Shown: piece by piece, positions 27,280-36,518 of the stretch | Position numbering within the stretch: position 1 is the stretch's first letter | Layout: every line of letters begins with the position of its first letter | NCBI GenBank assembly: GCA_022820725.1 | Contig: JAJEFA010000010.1 | Coordinates: 62,001 to 126,000 of the forward strand | From: Candidatus Binatia bacterium | GTDB lineage: Bacteria; Desulfobacterota; Binatia; Bin18 | Direction: 5' to 3' | Length of the DNA stretch: 64,000 nucleotides | Made by a program: the position numbers and the translations under genes | Notes under the pieces: generated by a model | The model's input: the letters and a program-made list of their open reading frames with translations, nothing else | Databases searched by the model: none | What the model was told of the DNA's origin: nothing

Positions 27280-28098
27280 TCAGCCCTCAGATGGTTTACG
27301 CGCGCGGACGAAGGCGCTACCGAACTTGCCGTCAACCTCAGAGGCAACGGCCTCAACATCAATTCCTTTGTCGGCAAGATAGGCACGAGCATCCTCGACA
27401 CGGTAAATCCGAGTGGGTTCAAGATCGATATCAACAAAGCCCGCCTGCGCGAGCTTGGTCCGGTATTCTTGCTCTTCTAACACGCCGGCGATACACCCAA
27501 TCCACAGTTCAACGTGGCGTTGAATCTGCTCAGGGATCGCTCCACGCGCGACAATGTCAGAAACCGCAAATCGTCCGTCTGGTCGCAGCACGCGCAGCGC
27601 TTCGGACAGGACGCGCTCTTTGTCTGCCGACAGGTTAATCACACAGTTTGAGATAATGACATCAACCGCGTTGTCCGGAAGGGGAATATCCTCCATCTCG
27701 CCTTTCAGAAACTCGACATTTTCGATCCCAGCCCTGCGTTGGTTTTCGCGCGCCAAGTCGAGCATTTCGTCTGTCATATCGAGGCCATAGACTTTTCCCG
27801 TGGGACCGACTCGTCTGGCCGACAGGAGCACATCGATCCCGCCACCCGAGCCGAGGTCGAGCACGGTCTCGCCTGGATTGAGCTGAGCCAAGGCTGTTGG
27901 GTTACCACAGCCGAGCGAGGCGGCAATCGCCTCCAAAGGAATCCCGGTGAGCTGGTCCTCGTCGTAGAGGTGTGAGGTAATGGGATCATCGGCACTCGCG
28001 GTTGCCTCCCCACAGGAAGCCCGGCCACCCTGGGCGGCTTGGAGCGCCGCTTTGCCGTAGATGTCCTTGACTTGCTGTTTCACCTCTTGGCTTTGCAC
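27280..28098 (-). CDS. arsM: Arsenite S-adenosylmethyltransferase
   Basis: 272 residues. Methylates trivalent arsenic using SAM. The three conserved As-binding Cys are in place: Cys64 in ASLGCGNPTAL, Cys152 in ISNCVINLS and Cys202 in LWIGCIAGVL. SAM motif I is VLDLGSGGGIDVLLSARRVG (about 79-98). The N-terminal tail carries one further Cys (GRASCGEAT) where many ArsM have a Cys pair. No arsR, arsC or arsenite pump lies next to it, so regulation by arsenic is not evident. GGAGG lies upstream of the start. Confidence 0.93.
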   Translation of the reverse strand: MQSQEVKQQVKDIYGKAALQAAQGGRASCGEATASADDPITSHLYDEDQLTGIPLEAIAASLGCGNPTALAQLNPGETVLDLGSGGGIDVLLSARRVGPTGKVYGLDMTDEMLDLARENQRRAGIENVEFLKGEMEDIPLPDNAVDVIISNCVINLSADKERVLSEALRVLRPDGRFAVSDIVARGAIPEQIQRHVELWIGCIAGVLEEQEYRTKLAQAGFVDIDLEPTRIYRVEDARAYLADKGIDVEAVASEVDGKFGSAFVRARKPSEG

Positions 28099-28186
28099 GC
28101 TAACCTCCTTCTGTCGTGCGATGTCTTATGCCCTCCCTTAGGTACACTGGTATATCATTCCCTCCGAGGAGGGGGTTTTTGGGAGG

Positions 28187-28798
28187 TTACGCCTTTGCGC
28201 TCGGCCGGGCGGAGACTTCTTCGTGCCAGCGGGCCAGATTTTTTTGATCTGGCTGGATCGCGATTTTTACCACCCGGCCAAAATCTACCGCGCACTGGGC
28301 GACAATATCGGCGACGGTATAACGCTCGCCCGCTATGTATTGGCGGTCGGCCAGCACTTCGTCCAGCCAGGCCAGACTCTTCTCCGCCTTTTCTTTTGAC
28401 ACCGCAGCATACTCCGACACCTGGGGCACGCGGCCTTTGAAGAAGGCGTGCTGCTGTTGAAACGCCAGGGTCGTCGGCTGAAAAAGTTCAAACTCCATGC
28501 GACGGTTCCACATCTCGACAATCGCCTTGTCCTGCGCGTCTACACCCATGAGCGGTGGGTCGGGATGGAGTTCTTCAAAATAGCGGCAGATCGCGCCGCT
28601 TTCGGCAATGCAGGTCCCGTCGTCGAGTTCGAGCACGGGTAGAGTGCCCATGGGGTTCTTCTGCGTCCGGAATTCCTCACCTCGATTGACCGCGTTGACA
28701 ATATCAACCTGTTCGTAGGGCACCTCGATGCCTTTTTCCGCAATGAATATCCGCACCCGGCGTGGGTTGGGAGCGGTTGTCGCGTCATGGATTTTCAT
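28187..28798 (-). CDS. Glutathione S-transferase family protein
   Basis: 203 residues: N-terminal thioredoxin-fold domain (about 1-80) with PNPRRVRIFIAEKGIEVPYE, the cis-Pro motif MGTLPVLELDDGT and ESGAICRYFEE for glutathione gamma-glutamyl contact, then an all-alpha C-terminal domain with the conserved N-capping-box region AGERYTVADI (about 155-164). Detoxification or a glutathione-dependent catabolic step are both possible. It lies 88 bases upstream of arsM on the same strand. Confidence 0.92.
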   Translation of the reverse strand: MKIHDATTAPNPRRVRIFIAEKGIEVPYEQVDIVNAVNRGEEFRTQKNPMGTLPVLELDDGTCIAESGAICRYFEELHPDPPLMGVDAQDKAIVEMWNRRMEFELFQPTTLAFQQQHAFFKGRVPQVSEYAAVSKEKAEKSLAWLDEVLADRQYIAGERYTVADIVAQCAVDFGRVVKIAIQPDQKNLARWHEEVSARPSAKA

Positions 28799-28879
28799 AC
28801 TGTCCTCCCCGCAATGAGATGGAGTTACTCTATGTGGCGGGCGAGCGAGAAGTAAAGAGGGGCGGTCTCCCGGCAGGGC

Positions 28880-30061
28880 TTAGGCCAGCACCCTGGCAAG
28901 CCGGTCAAAGGCTTCGTGCAGCGTTTCCAGAGTATTGGCAAAACACAGGCGGATAAAGCCTTCGCCGGCCTCGCCAAACGCCGCACCGGGCGCGAGACCC
29001 ACGCGAGCCTCGGAGACAAAACGGCGACACTCGGCTACGCTGTCGGTCATCCCGTCCACGGCGAAGAAAAGATAAAAAGAGCCGAGCGGAGAGTGAACCC
29101 GGACGCGCGGCATGGCCCGCAGCCGTTTCACACTCAGGTCGCGGGCAGCGCGGTAGCGCTGCACCATGTCACGCACAAATGGTTCGCCTTCCATCACCGC
29201 GGTGACCCCGGCCCGCTGGGTAAAATGGGCCGGACACGAGTAGTGAAACTCGATGACCTTTTCAAACACCTCGCCCAGTCTCGGCGGAGACGTCACCCAG
29301 CCCAGTCGCCAGCCCGACATGGCCCAGGTCTTGGAGAAACTGTTGATCACCAGGACCTTGTCATCCGGCTCCGCCAGGTCCAGTAAGGACGGGGCAACGG
29401 GCCGGTCATACACTAAACGGTTGTAGACCTCATCGGAAATGAACCACAGGCCACGCTGGCGGCAAAAATCGAGTACAGCCTGCTGACCGTCTCTCTCCAT
29501 AATCCAACCGGTGGGGTTCCCAGGGGAGTTGATGAGGATCGCGGTGGTCTTGTCATCAACCTGGTCAAAGAGCCGGTCCAGGTCGAGCGTCCAAGCCTGC
29601 TCGCCAAACGTCAGCGGCACAATCCGTGTCTCCCCACCCATAATATGGATGGTTTCAATCAAATTGGGCCACAGGGGGCCAACTATCACCGTGTTGGAGC
29701 CGGGATCGGTCAGAACCTGCTGAATGAGATTGATCGCCACACAACCGGAGGCGGTGACGGTAATGCGGTCTTCGTTCACCGGGCAGGCGTGCAGACCGGA
29801 GGCGTATTCGGCCAGCGTCGTACGCAGCTCGGGAATCCCCCGGTTATGGGTGTAAAACGTACAGCCCTGCATCAGGGCGTCAGCGCCAGCCTGCTTGATA
29901 AACTCCGGCGTGGGCAGGTCGGACTCCCCGAACCAGAGCGGGATCAAGCCTTCGAGCCCAAGGCTGGCGTTCGCAATGGCCCGAATCTTCGACTTCGGCA
30001 GCCGTTCGATTCGCTCTCGGGCCTGAACCAACTCCTGCCGTTCAGCATTCATGGATGTCAC
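28880..30061 (-). CDS. Pyridoxal-phosphate aminotransferase, class I/II
   Basis: 393 residues with fold-type I features: YTHNRGIPELRTTLAEYASG, NSPGNPTGWIMERD (substrate and PLP Asn), DEVYNRLVYD (PLP-phenol Asp and Tyr), and the PLP lysine in NSFSKTWAMSGWRLGW. C-terminal GAAFGEAGEGFIRLCFANTL carries the carboxylate-binding Arg (about 378). Start is GTG 30061 or ATG 30052. Amino donor is likely an amino acid such as aspartate, glutamate or an aromatic one; not decidable here. Same strand as the HAD gene 68 bases upstream. Confidence 0.93.
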   Translation of the reverse strand: MTSMNAERQELVQARERIERLPKSKIRAIANASLGLEGLIPLWFGESDLPTPEFIKQAGADALMQGCTFYTHNRGIPELRTTLAEYASGLHACPVNEDRITVTASGCVAINLIQQVLTDPGSNTVIVGPLWPNLIETIHIMGGETRIVPLTFGEQAWTLDLDRLFDQVDDKTTAILINSPGNPTGWIMERDGQQAVLDFCRQRGLWFISDEVYNRLVYDRPVAPSLLDLAEPDDKVLVINSFSKTWAMSGWRLGWVTSPPRLGEVFEKVIEFHYSCPAHFTQRAGVTAVMEGEPFVRDMVQRYRAARDLSVKRLRAMPRVRVHSPLGSFYLFFAVDGMTDSVAECRRFVSEARVGLAPGAAFGEAGEGFIRLCFANTLETLHEAFDRLARVLA

Positions 30062-30128
30062 TTTTTCGACAACTCCCAGCAGTCAGTTGTTCATCCCAGC
30101 ATAGAGCGGTTCGGGAACGGGGGGAAGA

Positions 30129-30779
30129 TCAGTTTTCTTGGAGTAGATCGGGGAGTTGGGTCATGTCCTGAAAGACCTGAGCCCCGGCGGCAGCCAGGGG
30201 TTCCGCCTCAGTGTCTCGGGCATAGCCGAATACAGTCATGCCGGCCGCCACACCAGCCTGAACCCCAGGCAAACTGTCCTCAATCACCGCGCAGGTTTCG
30301 GGCGTAACCTCAAGCGTCCGGGCCGCATGGAGGAACAGGCCAGGGTCAGGCTTCCAACTCCCGACTTCATACGCACTCACAATAGACTCCTGAAAATATG
30401 CCAGCAGACCAGTAATACCGAGGTTCGCTTCTATCTTCTCACGCGGCCCGCTGGACGCCACACAGAACGGGACAGACCGCGCCTGTAGAGTCTGAATGAC
30501 GGCTTCAACCCCAGGGACCGGCTGCAAATGATCCTCAAAGACTTTGGCGCTACGCGTCCGGAAGTCGGGAACAAAAGAGTCCGGCACACAGCGACCCAGC
30601 CGCTCTTCAACCGAGGCGATGCACTCGGCCAGCTTGCGCCCTTTATACATCGCAACCGCCTCCGCTACCGTCAGGTCCAGACCCAAGTCGGCCACACACT
30701 CGACAAACACCTGGTTTTCGAGTGTCTCGCTATCAACCAGCACCCCGTCACAGTCAAAGATCACCGCCTCAAATCGCAT
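30129..30779 (-). CDS. HAD-superfamily hydrolase, subfamily IA
   Basis: 216 residues with motif I FDCDGVLVDSE (about 8-18, nucleophile Asp9 and acid Asp11), motif II VASSGPREK, motif III Lys in GSWKPDPGLFLHAA and motif IV IEDSLPGVQAG. The Phe-Asp-Cys-Asp core with cap residues resembles phosphosugar phosphatases of the YieH/beta-phosphoglucomutase group. Substrate unknown. Confidence 0.92.
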   Translation of the reverse strand: MRFEAVIFDCDGVLVDSETLENQVFVECVADLGLDLTVAEAVAMYKGRKLAECIASVEERLGRCVPDSFVPDFRTRSAKVFEDHLQPVPGVEAVIQTLQARSVPFCVASSGPREKIEANLGITGLLAYFQESIVSAYEVGSWKPDPGLFLHAARTLEVTPETCAVIEDSLPGVQAGVAAGMTVFGYARDTEAEPLAAAGAQVFQDMTQLPDLLQEN

Positions 30780-30828
30780 AGAGAAATCAACAAGGGGAAG
30801 GGGACTGGAGTTTGGTCATATCATTCCC

Positions 30829-31269
30829 TTACGGGTCGTCGCGGAGAAGGGATACGCCGGTCGCGCCCAAAAGTAGCGGCAGCAGCGTGTCAATGATCAT
30901 CCAGACCAGGGCGCTCACGTTCTCGCCCTTTCCTGGGGCGAAGTCGGCGCTGACCGACATGGTGTTGAACCAACTCCAGAAGAAGAGGATACCCACGCCC
31001 AGAAAGCCGTAGAACATCGTAGTGGCGGCCAGACGTTCCCAGGTAACGGGCGCGTCCGGCCCGGCGCTGCTGGCGCGTTTCATACGTGGATAGCCGACGA
31101 TCAGGCCCAGCACGATCGCCAGCCCCATTAACGGGTCCAGTACGGTCCACAGCGGGCTGTACGGATGGGCCTCGCTGGAGACGTGATAGAGTGGCTCAAC
31201 GATGGTGTGGACCGCAACCGCAACCCCAATCCCGATAAGAACGATGCCAATGATTCGCTTGCTGTCCAT
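30829..31269 (-). CDS. Four-helix membrane protein, function unknown
   Basis: 146 residues from ATG 31269, which follows a GGGAGCC; the longer frame from 31341 overlaps no useful signal. Four hydrophobic segments (about 5-23, 42-60, 83-103, 118-138). A Trp-rich turn FFWSWFNTMSV and a short conserved-looking PGKGENVSALVWMIIDTLLP are seen. No family recognised. Divergent from the catabolic operon, whose promoter lies in the 154-base gap. Confidence 0.65.
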   Translation of the reverse strand: MDSKRIIGIVLIGIGVAVAVHTIVEPLYHVSSEAHPYSPLWTVLDPLMGLAIVLGLIVGYPRMKRASSAGPDAPVTWERLAATTMFYGFLGVGILFFWSWFNTMSVSADFAPGKGENVSALVWMIIDTLLPLLLGATGVSLLRDDP

Positions 31270-31423
31270 CACGCGGCTCCCTTCTGAGTATTCAGCCGTT
31301 GACACTGTGTCATACCAGCAGGCGCACTGTCTATGGTCCAAAAAGCATGTTGTTTCGAAGAAGAGGGATTTTCGCTGAGACCAAAACGCGCTATGGAAAA
31401 ATAGATATTGAAGGAGGCTTGCT

Positions 31424-32314
31424 ATGGCACGCGTGGCACAACTCGGCTACATCGGCTTGGGCGTCAGCAATGTTGACGAATGGGAACAATTCGCCACCGG
31501 AGTGCTGGGACTCCAGGCGCATACCCGCGACCCGGACGGCTCGTTGCTGTTGCGGATGGACGACTACCACCACCGCTTCATTGTCTCTCCCGGTGACGCA
31601 GACGACCTCACCCTGGTCGGCTGGGAAGTGGCGGACGAGGAAACACTCACAGCGATGGGTGATCAGCTCAGCGCCAATGATATTGCCGTCGAATGGGGAA
31701 CCCCGGAGGAGGCCGAAGCCCGGCGAGTCGTTGGTCTGCTCAAGCTTCAAGACCCGAACGGCCTGGCAACCGAAATCTTCTATGGACCCCTGGTGGGCGT
31801 GGATAAACCCTTTCAGTCTCCCCGGCCGATTTCCGGGTTTACCACCGGGGATATGGGGCTCGGCCATATCACCATGACGGTCGATAGTTTGGAGGAAAGC
31901 CTGCACTTCTACCGGGATGTGCTGGGCTTTCGCCTGAGCGACTGGGTACGCCCCCAGCCCGAGCGCGGCGTGACCTCAACGCTCAACCTCGCCTTTCTGC
32001 ACTGCAATCCGCGTCACCACAGCATGGCCTTCTGGGAAGGCAAGATGCCCAAACGGATGCACCACTTTATGGTGCAGCTCCAAAGCCTGGACGATGTGGG
32101 GTCAACCTACGATCTGTGTCAGAGCAAGCAGGTGCCGATTGATATGACCCTGGGCCGGCATACCAATGACCTGATGCTGTCCTTTTATCTCAAAACCCCG
32201 TCCGGCTTTAGCGTCGAATACGGCTGGGGGGCGCGTGAGGTTGATGACACGACCTGGCAGGTCCAGTTGCATCGCACCGGCAGCATTTGGGGCCATAAGC
32301 ACGTGAGTCATTAG
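31424..32314 (+). CDS. Extradiol ring-cleavage dioxygenase (vicinal oxygen chelate, BphC/HsaC type)
   Basis: 296 residues, two-domain VOC enzyme that opens catechol-type rings next to the hydroxyls using Fe(II). Metal ligands in the C-terminal domain: His148 in MGLGHITMTV, His214 in RMHHFMVQLQ, Glu265 in FSVEYGWGA. The catalytic-pocket His of this group is likely in NPRHHSMAFW. First gene of the operon, with GAAGGAGG before the ATG. Length and motifs fit the biphenyl-2,3-diol 1,2-dioxygenase class rather than the type III ring cleavers. Confidence 0.93.
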   Translation: MARVAQLGYIGLGVSNVDEWEQFATGVLGLQAHTRDPDGSLLLRMDDYHHRFIVSPGDADDLTLVGWEVADEETLTAMGDQLSANDIAVEWGTPEEAEARRVVGLLKLQDPNGLATEIFYGPLVGVDKPFQSPRPISGFTTGDMGLGHITMTVDSLEESLHFYRDVLGFRLSDWVRPQPERGVTSTLNLAFLHCNPRHHSMAFWEGKMPKRMHHFMVQLQSLDDVGSTYDLCQSKQVPIDMTLGRHTNDLMLSFYLKTPSGFSVEYGWGAREVDDTTWQVQLHRTGSIWGHKHVSH

Positions 32315-32364
32315 AGACGATCCCCCTCCCCTCACCGGGGAGAAGGAATTAAGGAGCACGCGGC

Positions 32365-33630
32365 GTGACAGACTGGTCACACTTGGTTGACTTGGAAAAA
32401 TGTACGGTCAGCCCCCGGGTCTTTGTTGACGAAGAGGTCTACCGGGACGAGCAGGAGCGCATCTTCGGCCGCTGCTGGCTCTATCTGGCGCATGAATCCC
32501 AGCTCCCCAATCCGGGCGACTTCGTCACCCACTACATGGGCGAGGAGTCGGTCCTGGTCTGCCGGACGGCAAGTGGAAAAATCCGGGTCTTTCTGAACTC
32601 TTGCCGACATCGCGGCGCGCGCATGTGCCGCCTGGACGCCGGCAACGCCAAAGCGTTTACCTGCCCCTACCATGGCTGGACGTACGACAACCAGGGCCGG
32701 CTTATCGGCGTTCCGCAATTCAAGGAAGCCTATTACGAGGAACTCAACCGGGAGGACTGGGGTCTGATCGAAGTGCCCCGCGTGGAATCGTTTCGCGGCC
32801 TCATCTTTGCCTGTTTCGACGAGAACGCCCAGAGTCTGGATGCCTATCTCGGGGATATGAAGTGGTATCTCGATCTGATCTTCAACAAGACTGAAGGCGG
32901 TATGGTTGTCCTACCCGGATTGCACCGCTGGAATCTGGGCGGCAACTGGAAGCTGGCCGCCGAGCAGTTCAACGGCGACAACTATCATACCGGAGCGGCC
33001 CACGAGAGCATGCTCAAAATCGGTCTCGGCCCGGCAAACGGAAAATTTCTCGGTGATCGGCCCTGGGTGCGAGATTTTGAAGCCAAGCTGGAGAACGGGC
33101 ATGGCTGGATCAATTTCAAGATTGACATGGCCGGCGGCGTGCCCGCCCCGCTGGCGCACCATATGGAACAGATACAGGCCGCGGCCAGACAACGCCTGAC
33201 ACCGGCCCAGAGCGAACTGGTCGGCTGTGTTCATGTGGGGAACGTATTTCCGAATTTTTCCATTCTGACCTTTCTGGGTTTCTTGACCATTCGTGTCTGG
33301 CATCCACGCGGCCCGTATAATATGGAGGCATACTCCTGGGCCATGATCGAGCAGGAAGCTCCGCCTGAGGTGGTCGAGATCGCCCGGAAGATGCAGATTC
33401 TGACCTTTTCGCCCAGCGGTATCTTCGAGCAGGATGACGGCGAAATGTGGGGTAATAGTGTCAAGGCCCTGCGTGGCATACACCGCCGGAACTTCCCCCT
33501 CAACTATCAGATGGGCGCCGGGCATGGCCGCACCGACCCGGACAAGCCGGGTCTGATTCATCCCCCCTCAACGGAAATCGGCATTTTTGGCGTATACGAA
33601 CAGTGGCAGGCTCTCATGGGTGGAGCATGA
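32365..33630 (+). CDS. Aromatic ring-hydroxylating dioxygenase, Rieske alpha subunit
   Basis: 421 residues, starts at GTG 32365 with AAGGAG 9 bases ahead. Rieske cluster: Cys80-x-His82 in SCRHRG and Cys100-x2-His103 in CPYHGW. The catalytic domain binds mononuclear iron through His208 and His213 in NGDNYHTGAAHES and a later Asp, probably in EQDDGEMWGN. Adds both atoms of O2 to an aromatic ring to make a cis-dihydrodiol. Needs a ferredoxin and reductase, neither of which is in this operon. Ends in the ATGA overlap with the beta subunit. Confidence 0.95.
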   Translation: MTDWSHLVDLEKCTVSPRVFVDEEVYRDEQERIFGRCWLYLAHESQLPNPGDFVTHYMGEESVLVCRTASGKIRVFLNSCRHRGARMCRLDAGNAKAFTCPYHGWTYDNQGRLIGVPQFKEAYYEELNREDWGLIEVPRVESFRGLIFACFDENAQSLDAYLGDMKWYLDLIFNKTEGGMVVLPGLHRWNLGGNWKLAAEQFNGDNYHTGAAHESMLKIGLGPANGKFLGDRPWVRDFEAKLENGHGWINFKIDMAGGVPAPLAHHMEQIQAAARQRLTPAQSELVGCVHVGNVFPNFSILTFLGFLTIRVWHPRGPYNMEAYSWAMIEQEAPPEVVEIARKMQILTFSPSGIFEQDDGEMWGNSVKALRGIHRRNFPLNYQMGAGHGRTDPDKPGLIHPPSTEIGIFGVYEQWQALMGGA

Positions 33631-34136
33631 TGGACGCGGCAGACCGCACCCGACTCCGTCACGAGTTCGAGGAACTGCTCTATTATGAGGCCTGGCTGCT
33701 GGACAACGATAAGCTCGAAGAGTGGCTTGAGCTGTTTACCGACACGATTCGCTACTGGGCCCCGGTCCGCGGCAATCTAGAGCCGGGACGGGAAGACCTG
33801 TCTCAGCCTCATCTCCTGGCTCACTTTGATGATGACAAAACCAGCCTGACCCTGCGTGTTAAACGCCTGAGAACCGGGGCCGCCCATGCCGAGGAGCCGC
33901 GCTCCCGCATCCGGCATTTTGTCTCCAATGTGCAAATCCTTGAGACCGACGGACCGGACCGAGTGAAGGTCAGTTCAAATTTTCAGGTCTTCCGCAGCCG
34001 CTGGGAAGGGACCGAGCACTTGTTCGTCGGCTGCCGGGAGGACTGGTGGCGGCGTATTGACAATACCTGGAGGAATGAAGAACGCTTTATCCTGCTCGAT
34101 CATAACGTGCTGGAGAATATAACCGTCTTTTTCTAA
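33627..34136 (+). CDS. Aromatic ring-hydroxylating dioxygenase, beta subunit
   Basis: 169 residues starting at ATG 33627, which overlaps the alpha stop as ATGA; translation is coupled. NTF2-like cone fold of the small subunit: LLYYEAWLLDNDKLEEWLEL (about 16-35), DTIRYWAPVR, RSRIRHFVSNVQIL and a C-terminal WRNEERFILLDHNVLENITV typical of beta subunits of benzoate/biphenyl-type dioxygenases. Structural rather than catalytic; assembles as alpha3beta3. Confidence 0.93.
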   Translation: MMDAADRTRLRHEFEELLYYEAWLLDNDKLEEWLELFTDTIRYWAPVRGNLEPGREDLSQPHLLAHFDDDKTSLTLRVKRLRTGAAHAEEPRSRIRHFVSNVQILETDGPDRVKVSSNFQVFRSRWEGTEHLFVGCREDWWRRIDNTWRNEERFILLDHNVLENITVFF

Positions 34137-34164
34137 CATCTCCCCTCTCTGAGCAAGGACGTAT

Positions 34165-34974
34165 ATGGAAACCTCAATCACGCAACTCTTCAATCTCGAC
34201 GGCCAGGTGGCCCTCATCACAGGCGGCGCCAAAGGCATCGGCCAGGGCGTCGCGGAAATTCTAGCCGCCGCCGGAGCCCGTGTTGCTCTGGTGGATACCG
34301 ACGCTGAAACCGCGGCCGCCACGGCCAAGGTCCTCAACGGCCAGGGCCGGACAGCCCTGGCCGTCGGTGCGGACACATCCGACGAAGCTTCGGTCAAAAA
34401 TATGGTGACCGCGGTCATGGACCAGTTCCAGCGCATCGACATTCTGGTCAATAATGCGGCCATCTATCCCATGGCCCGGCTGGCCGAAATGGAAACCGCG
34501 CTGTGGGATAAGGTGTTGGGGGTGAACCTGCGTGGTCCGTTCCTGTGCACCCGCTTTGCCGCCGAGCAGATGATAGCCGGCGGGCGCGGCGGGCGGATTA
34601 TTAACATCTCCTCCATCAATACCGCCCGGACCTATCTGGGCATGGCGCATTACGATGCCAGCAAAGGCGGCCTCAACGCCTTTACCAGGGCGAGTGCACT
34701 GGAGTATGCACCCCATAAGATTACGGTCAATACGATTGCGCCGGGGGCGGTGAAAACGCCGGGCTCTTTACGCGTACGGAGTAATCTGGCCAAGGAAATG
34801 GGGCAGGATACGACAGAGCCGCTCGACGCCACGTTTGCCGAAAAAATTCCACTCGGGGATTGGGCCCAGCCGGTTGATATTGGCCAGGCGGTGCTGCTGC
34901 TCACCAGCCGAGCGGCGCATTACATCACCGGCCAGTTGATTTATGTGGACGGCGGCCTGATGCTCATGATGTAA
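34165..34974 (+). CDS. SDR dehydrogenase, probable cis-dihydrodiol dehydrogenase
   Basis: 269 residues with TGGAKGIG (about 19-26), an Asp-ending second strand (LVDTDAET) favouring NAD, NNAAIYP, NISSINT for the Ser and YDASK for Tyr/Lys. It is clearly different from the three other SDRs in the window and sits directly after the dioxygenase beta gene, so re-aromatisation of the cis-dihydrodiol to a catechol is the inferred role. C-terminal YVDGGLMLMM. Confidence 0.87.
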   Translation: METSITQLFNLDGQVALITGGAKGIGQGVAEILAAAGARVALVDTDAETAAATAKVLNGQGRTALAVGADTSDEASVKNMVTAVMDQFQRIDILVNNAAIYPMARLAEMETALWDKVLGVNLRGPFLCTRFAAEQMIAGGRGGRIINISSINTARTYLGMAHYDASKGGLNAFTRASALEYAPHKITVNTIAPGAVKTPGSLRVRSNLAKEMGQDTTEPLDATFAEKIPLGDWAQPVDIGQAVLLLTSRAAHYITGQLIYVDGGLMLMM

Positions 34975-34995
34975 TCCGCCGAGAGAGGAGCACCC

Positions 34996-36507
34996 ATGGG
35001 CGTACGTCGTGGCCAGGAATATATTGACGGACTCCGAGACGACCGGGAGCTGTACGTCAACGGAGAACTCGTCCGTGACGTGACCACCTACCCCGCCTTT
35101 CAAGGCGTCATCCGGGAGATGGCCCGGCTGTACGACTGCCAGTACCAGGACCCCTATAAAGACATTCTGACCTATCCCTCCCCCACCTCGCATGAGCCGG
35201 TCAGTACCTCGTTTGTGTTGGCCGAAAGCTGGGCGGACATTGAAAAGCGACGCTTTGGGGAGACAACGCGGTGCGAGTTGACCTGCGGCATGATGGGTCG
35301 CCTGCCCGACTATATGAACGCCTTTGTCGCCGATATGGCGGCAATCACCGGCTGGCTGGGGCGCAACGAGCCGCGCTTTGGGGACAACGCCTGGACGTAT
35401 TATGAGGTGTGCCGCGAAAAAGACCTCTGCCTGACCCACACCCTGGTCGATCCACAGATTGACAAGACCAAAGGCGTAGCGGACCAGGAAAGCATCCGCA
35501 TCGTCAAGGAGACCGATGCCGGCCTGATCGTCAACGGCGCCCGCATGCTGTCTACCCTCGCCCCGATCAGCGATGATATCTGGGTTGCGCCGTATATGCC
35601 GCGCAAGCCGGGACAAGAAGCGTACGCCGTCAGCTTTTCCATCCCGGTAGCCACCCCAGGGCTCAAGTTTATCTGCCGGGAGCCGTATGATGCCGGGGCC
35701 GGAGACTTTAACCGTCCGTTGAGCAGTCGATTTGACGAAGGCGACGCCATTGCCGTTTTTGACAATGTGCTCGTCCCGTGGGAGCGGGTTTTCGCGGCTC
35801 GGGATGTGGAAACGTATAATCTCATTGCGCCCCGCATGCCCGGCTATTTTGCCTTGCAGGCGGTTATTCGGGGGGCGGTCAAACTGCGCTTTATGACCGG
35901 CCTGGCCTGTCTGGTCGCCCACAGCATCGGGCGCTCGGAGATTGTGCGCTATCAGGAGCTGCTTGGCGAACTCGTCTCCTACGTAGAGCTGGCCGACGGC
36001 CTGGTAACGGCCACAGCGCACGAGGTCTTGACAAATGCCCAGGCCGGCGAAGGCGAGATAGATTCCGCCTCAGAAGCGGTCGCCGCGGCAAAGAGTTTCG
36101 TGCCGGGTCTGGCCACCCTCTTTGGAGCACCGGACAAGGGCATGCTGGGCATCACCACACTGCGCATCTTTTTTCCCTTCGTCCACACAAGGGCGGTCGA
36201 AGTTATCCGCCTTGCGGGCAGCAGCGGCCTGGTCATGACCCCGACCGAGCAGGATTTCGCCAACCCCGCCCTGCAAGACCTCCTGCCGCGTTATCTACGT
36301 GGCCGTGATACCCCGGCCGAGGAGCGGGTGCGTATCATGAAGCTGGCCTGGGATGCCATCAGCACCCAGTTTGGCGGGCGGCAGTTATTGTACGAGTGGT
36401 TTTTTGCCGGGGATCCGATCAACAATCGGATTCTGTATTACGGCACGCATAAACGCGGCGAATGTGAGGCCCTGGTGCGGAATTTTCTCAACTCTCTCAA
36501 CGGATAA
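34996..36507 (+). CDS. HpaB-family FADH2-dependent aromatic hydroxylase
   Basis: 503 residues, the size of 4-hydroxyphenylacetate 3-monooxygenase oxygenase components. Seen: RRGQEYIDGLRDDRELYVNG at the N-terminus (typical HpaB opening), THTLVDPQIDKTKG, FDNVLVPWERVFAARDVETY (about 254-273) lining the flavin site, and FPFVHTRAVEVIRLAGSSGL near the C-terminus. Hydroxylates an unactivated phenol using reduced FAD. No HpaC-type reductase is present, so reduced flavin must come from elsewhere. Same operon, 21 bases after the SDR. Confidence 0.92.
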   Translation: MGVRRGQEYIDGLRDDRELYVNGELVRDVTTYPAFQGVIREMARLYDCQYQDPYKDILTYPSPTSHEPVSTSFVLAESWADIEKRRFGETTRCELTCGMMGRLPDYMNAFVADMAAITGWLGRNEPRFGDNAWTYYEVCREKDLCLTHTLVDPQIDKTKGVADQESIRIVKETDAGLIVNGARMLSTLAPISDDIWVAPYMPRKPGQEAYAVSFSIPVATPGLKFICREPYDAGAGDFNRPLSSRFDEGDAIAVFDNVLVPWERVFAARDVETYNLIAPRMPGYFALQAVIRGAVKLRFMTGLACLVAHSIGRSEIVRYQELLGELVSYVELADGLVTATAHEVLTNAQAGEGEIDSASEAVAAAKSFVPGLATLFGAPDKGMLGITTLRIFFPFVHTRAVEVIRLAGSSGLVMTPTEQDFANPALQDLLPRYLRGRDTPAEERVRIMKLAWDAISTQFGGRQLLYEWFFAGDPINNRILYYGTHKRGECEALVRNFLNSLNG

Positions 36508-36518
36508 GAGGTGACAGT

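Noticed and set aside
28160..28180. CCCTCC/GGAGGG hairpin followed by five Ts on the plus strand
   Set aside because: It looks like a plus-strand terminator, but the gene on both sides is transcribed on the minus strand, so there is no transcript for it to end.
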